Of a stretch of DNA of 64,000 nucleotides, positions 63,398-64,000 are shown in pieces. The number at the start of each line of letters is the position of its first letter. Position 1 is the first letter of the stretch. The notes beneath the pieces were generated by a model. That model searched no databases and was not told where the DNA came from. It saw only the letters and a program-made list of their open reading frames with translations. A program made the position numbers and the translations under genes. This DNA comes from CAYFZO01 sp965223735 (GTDB lineage Bacteria > Pseudomonadota > Gammaproteobacteria > Poriferisulfidales > Oxydemutatoraceae): the NCBI GenBank assembly GCA_965223735.1, contig OZ245010.1, forward strand, positions 1,116,001-1,180,000. The letters run 5' to 3'.

Positions 63398-63676
63398 ATG
63401 ACCCCTGACATGATTGCAACTATTTATGGCTATACCGCAGTCGGTGTCGGCGTTATTCTCGCCGCCGCCGGTCTCGGCTCAGCCATCGGCTGGGGACTGA
63501 TTTGCGCGAAAACGCTCGAAGGTATCGCGCGCCAGCCTGAACTCAGGCCGCAACTGATGACCAACATGTTCATCTTTGCGGGCCTGATGGAATCCTTCCC
63601 ATTCATTATTCTGGCATTCGCGATGTGGTTCTTGTTCGCAAATCCCTTCATAGGCGCACTCGAAGCCGCGCTCTGA
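63398..63676 (+). CDS. atpE: ATP synthase subunit c
   Basis: 92 residues, hairpin of two helices. GLGSAIGWGLICAKTLEGIA loop region with RQPE, and the ion-binding acidic residue in FAGLMESFPFIILAF (Glu). No sodium-type Q...ES...T set is evident, so proton coupling is likely. AAAGGAG precedes the ATG. Confidence 0.95.
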   Translation: MTPDMIATIYGYTAVGVGVILAAAGLGSAIGWGLICAKTLEGIARQPELRPQLMTNMFIFAGLMESFPFIILAFAMWFLFANPFIGALEAAL

Positions 63677-63700
63677 GGCGCCGCAAGAAAGCAACGAACA

Positions 63701-64000
63701 ATGAACATCACCGCCACTCTGTTCGCCCAGATCATTGCATTCATACTGCTGATCTGGCTGATCAACCGCTACCTGTGGGGGCCGTTGACTGCGGCGCTGG
63801 AAAAACGGCGCAAACAGGTCGCCGACGGCCTTGCATCCGCCGAACAGGGGCGCAAGGATCTCGAAGACGCCAAAGTCCGCGTCGGCGAAATGGAAGAGCA
63901 GGCACGCAGCAAGGCCGCCGAGATCATCGCCCATGCCGAAAAGCGCGCGCACAGGATCGAAGAAGAGGCGAAGACCAAGGCACACGAGGAAAGCGAACGC
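63701..64000 (+). CDS. atpF: ATP synthase subunit b (cut by window end)
   Basis: First 100 residues: one N-terminal membrane helix (TLFAQIIAFILLIWLINRYL) and the start of the long charged helix (EKRRKQVADGLASAEQGRKD). Peripheral stalk of the F-type ATPase. The gene runs off the window, so length is unknown. Confidence 0.94.
   Translation, partial: MNITATLFAQIIAFILLIWLINRYLWGPLTAALEKRRKQVADGLASAEQGRKDLEDAKVRVGEMEEQARSKAAEIIAHAEKRAHRIEEEAKTKAHEESER

Overview
The window looks like a chromosome segment of a moderately GC-rich gammaproteobacterium, probably a sulfur oxidiser. The evidence is gene content and order: a cytoplasmic sulfite dehydrogenase operon (soeABC), rpe-trpE-trpG-trpD-trpC, glnK-amtB, ampD-gshA-pyrF, groESL and the start of an atp operon behind murJ. 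The lineage is an inference; there is no rRNA or tRNA in the window to test it.

Region 1 (1-6.8 kb) is a diversity-generating retroelement (DGR), read on the minus strand. Four exported formylglycine-generating-enzyme-like (FGE/C-type-lectin fold) target genes stand in tandem, followed by avd, a DGR-type reverse transcriptase gene and an asparagine-codon-rich template repeat (TR). The variable repeats at the 3' ends of the targets differ from the TR almost only at template adenines, the signature of DGR mutagenic homing. Each target is followed by strong hairpins and, for three of them, by a truncated copy of the avd 5' end. One of these avd fragments carries a run of 19 G. The reverse transcriptase frame has two in-frame stops, so the element may be decayed, served in trans, or need readthrough.

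Region 2 (6.8-11.1 kb) is accessory and partly decayed: remnants of ISAs1-like and IS1634-like transposases, a multiply frameshifted DUF2235 hydrolase, three 40-bp-spaced repeats and an intact AAA ATPase with a DUF4143-type C-terminus.

Region 3 (11.1-30.5 kb) is core metabolism: tryptophan synthesis, pentose phosphate (rpe), purines (purE, purK, purC), biotin (bioD), ammonium uptake and its PII protein, a CysB-like regulator, dcd, mrp, metG (with a one-base frameshift), apt, an RnfB-like ferredoxin and nth. A GT10 fucosyltransferase-like gene sits between purE and purC.

Region 4 (30.5-34.3 kb) holds two decayed TnpB elements in opposite orientation. Between them is a precursor-peptide gene with twenty EGKCG motifs (HvfA-like, a family modified by MNIO enzymes to a copper-binding product) but no modifying enzymes, an acidic Pal/OmpA-like lipoprotein and a small conserved protein.

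Region 5 (34.2-54.7 kb) holds soeABC, a ferredoxin-NADP reductase, three tandem translationally coupled GT10 genes, a fumarylacetoacetase-family enzyme, an RND efflux pair, an AbgT transporter, ampD-gshA-pyrF and a macrodomain protein. Region 6 (54.7-64 kb) holds groESL under a sigma70-like promoter with a CIRCE operator, fxsA, cutA-dsbD-tlpA-like, murJ and atp genes up to a truncated atpF. The DGR lectin-fold proteins and the four fucosyltransferase-like genes suggest a cell whose surface or exported repertoire is diversified, for example against phage or in contact with a host; that is inference.
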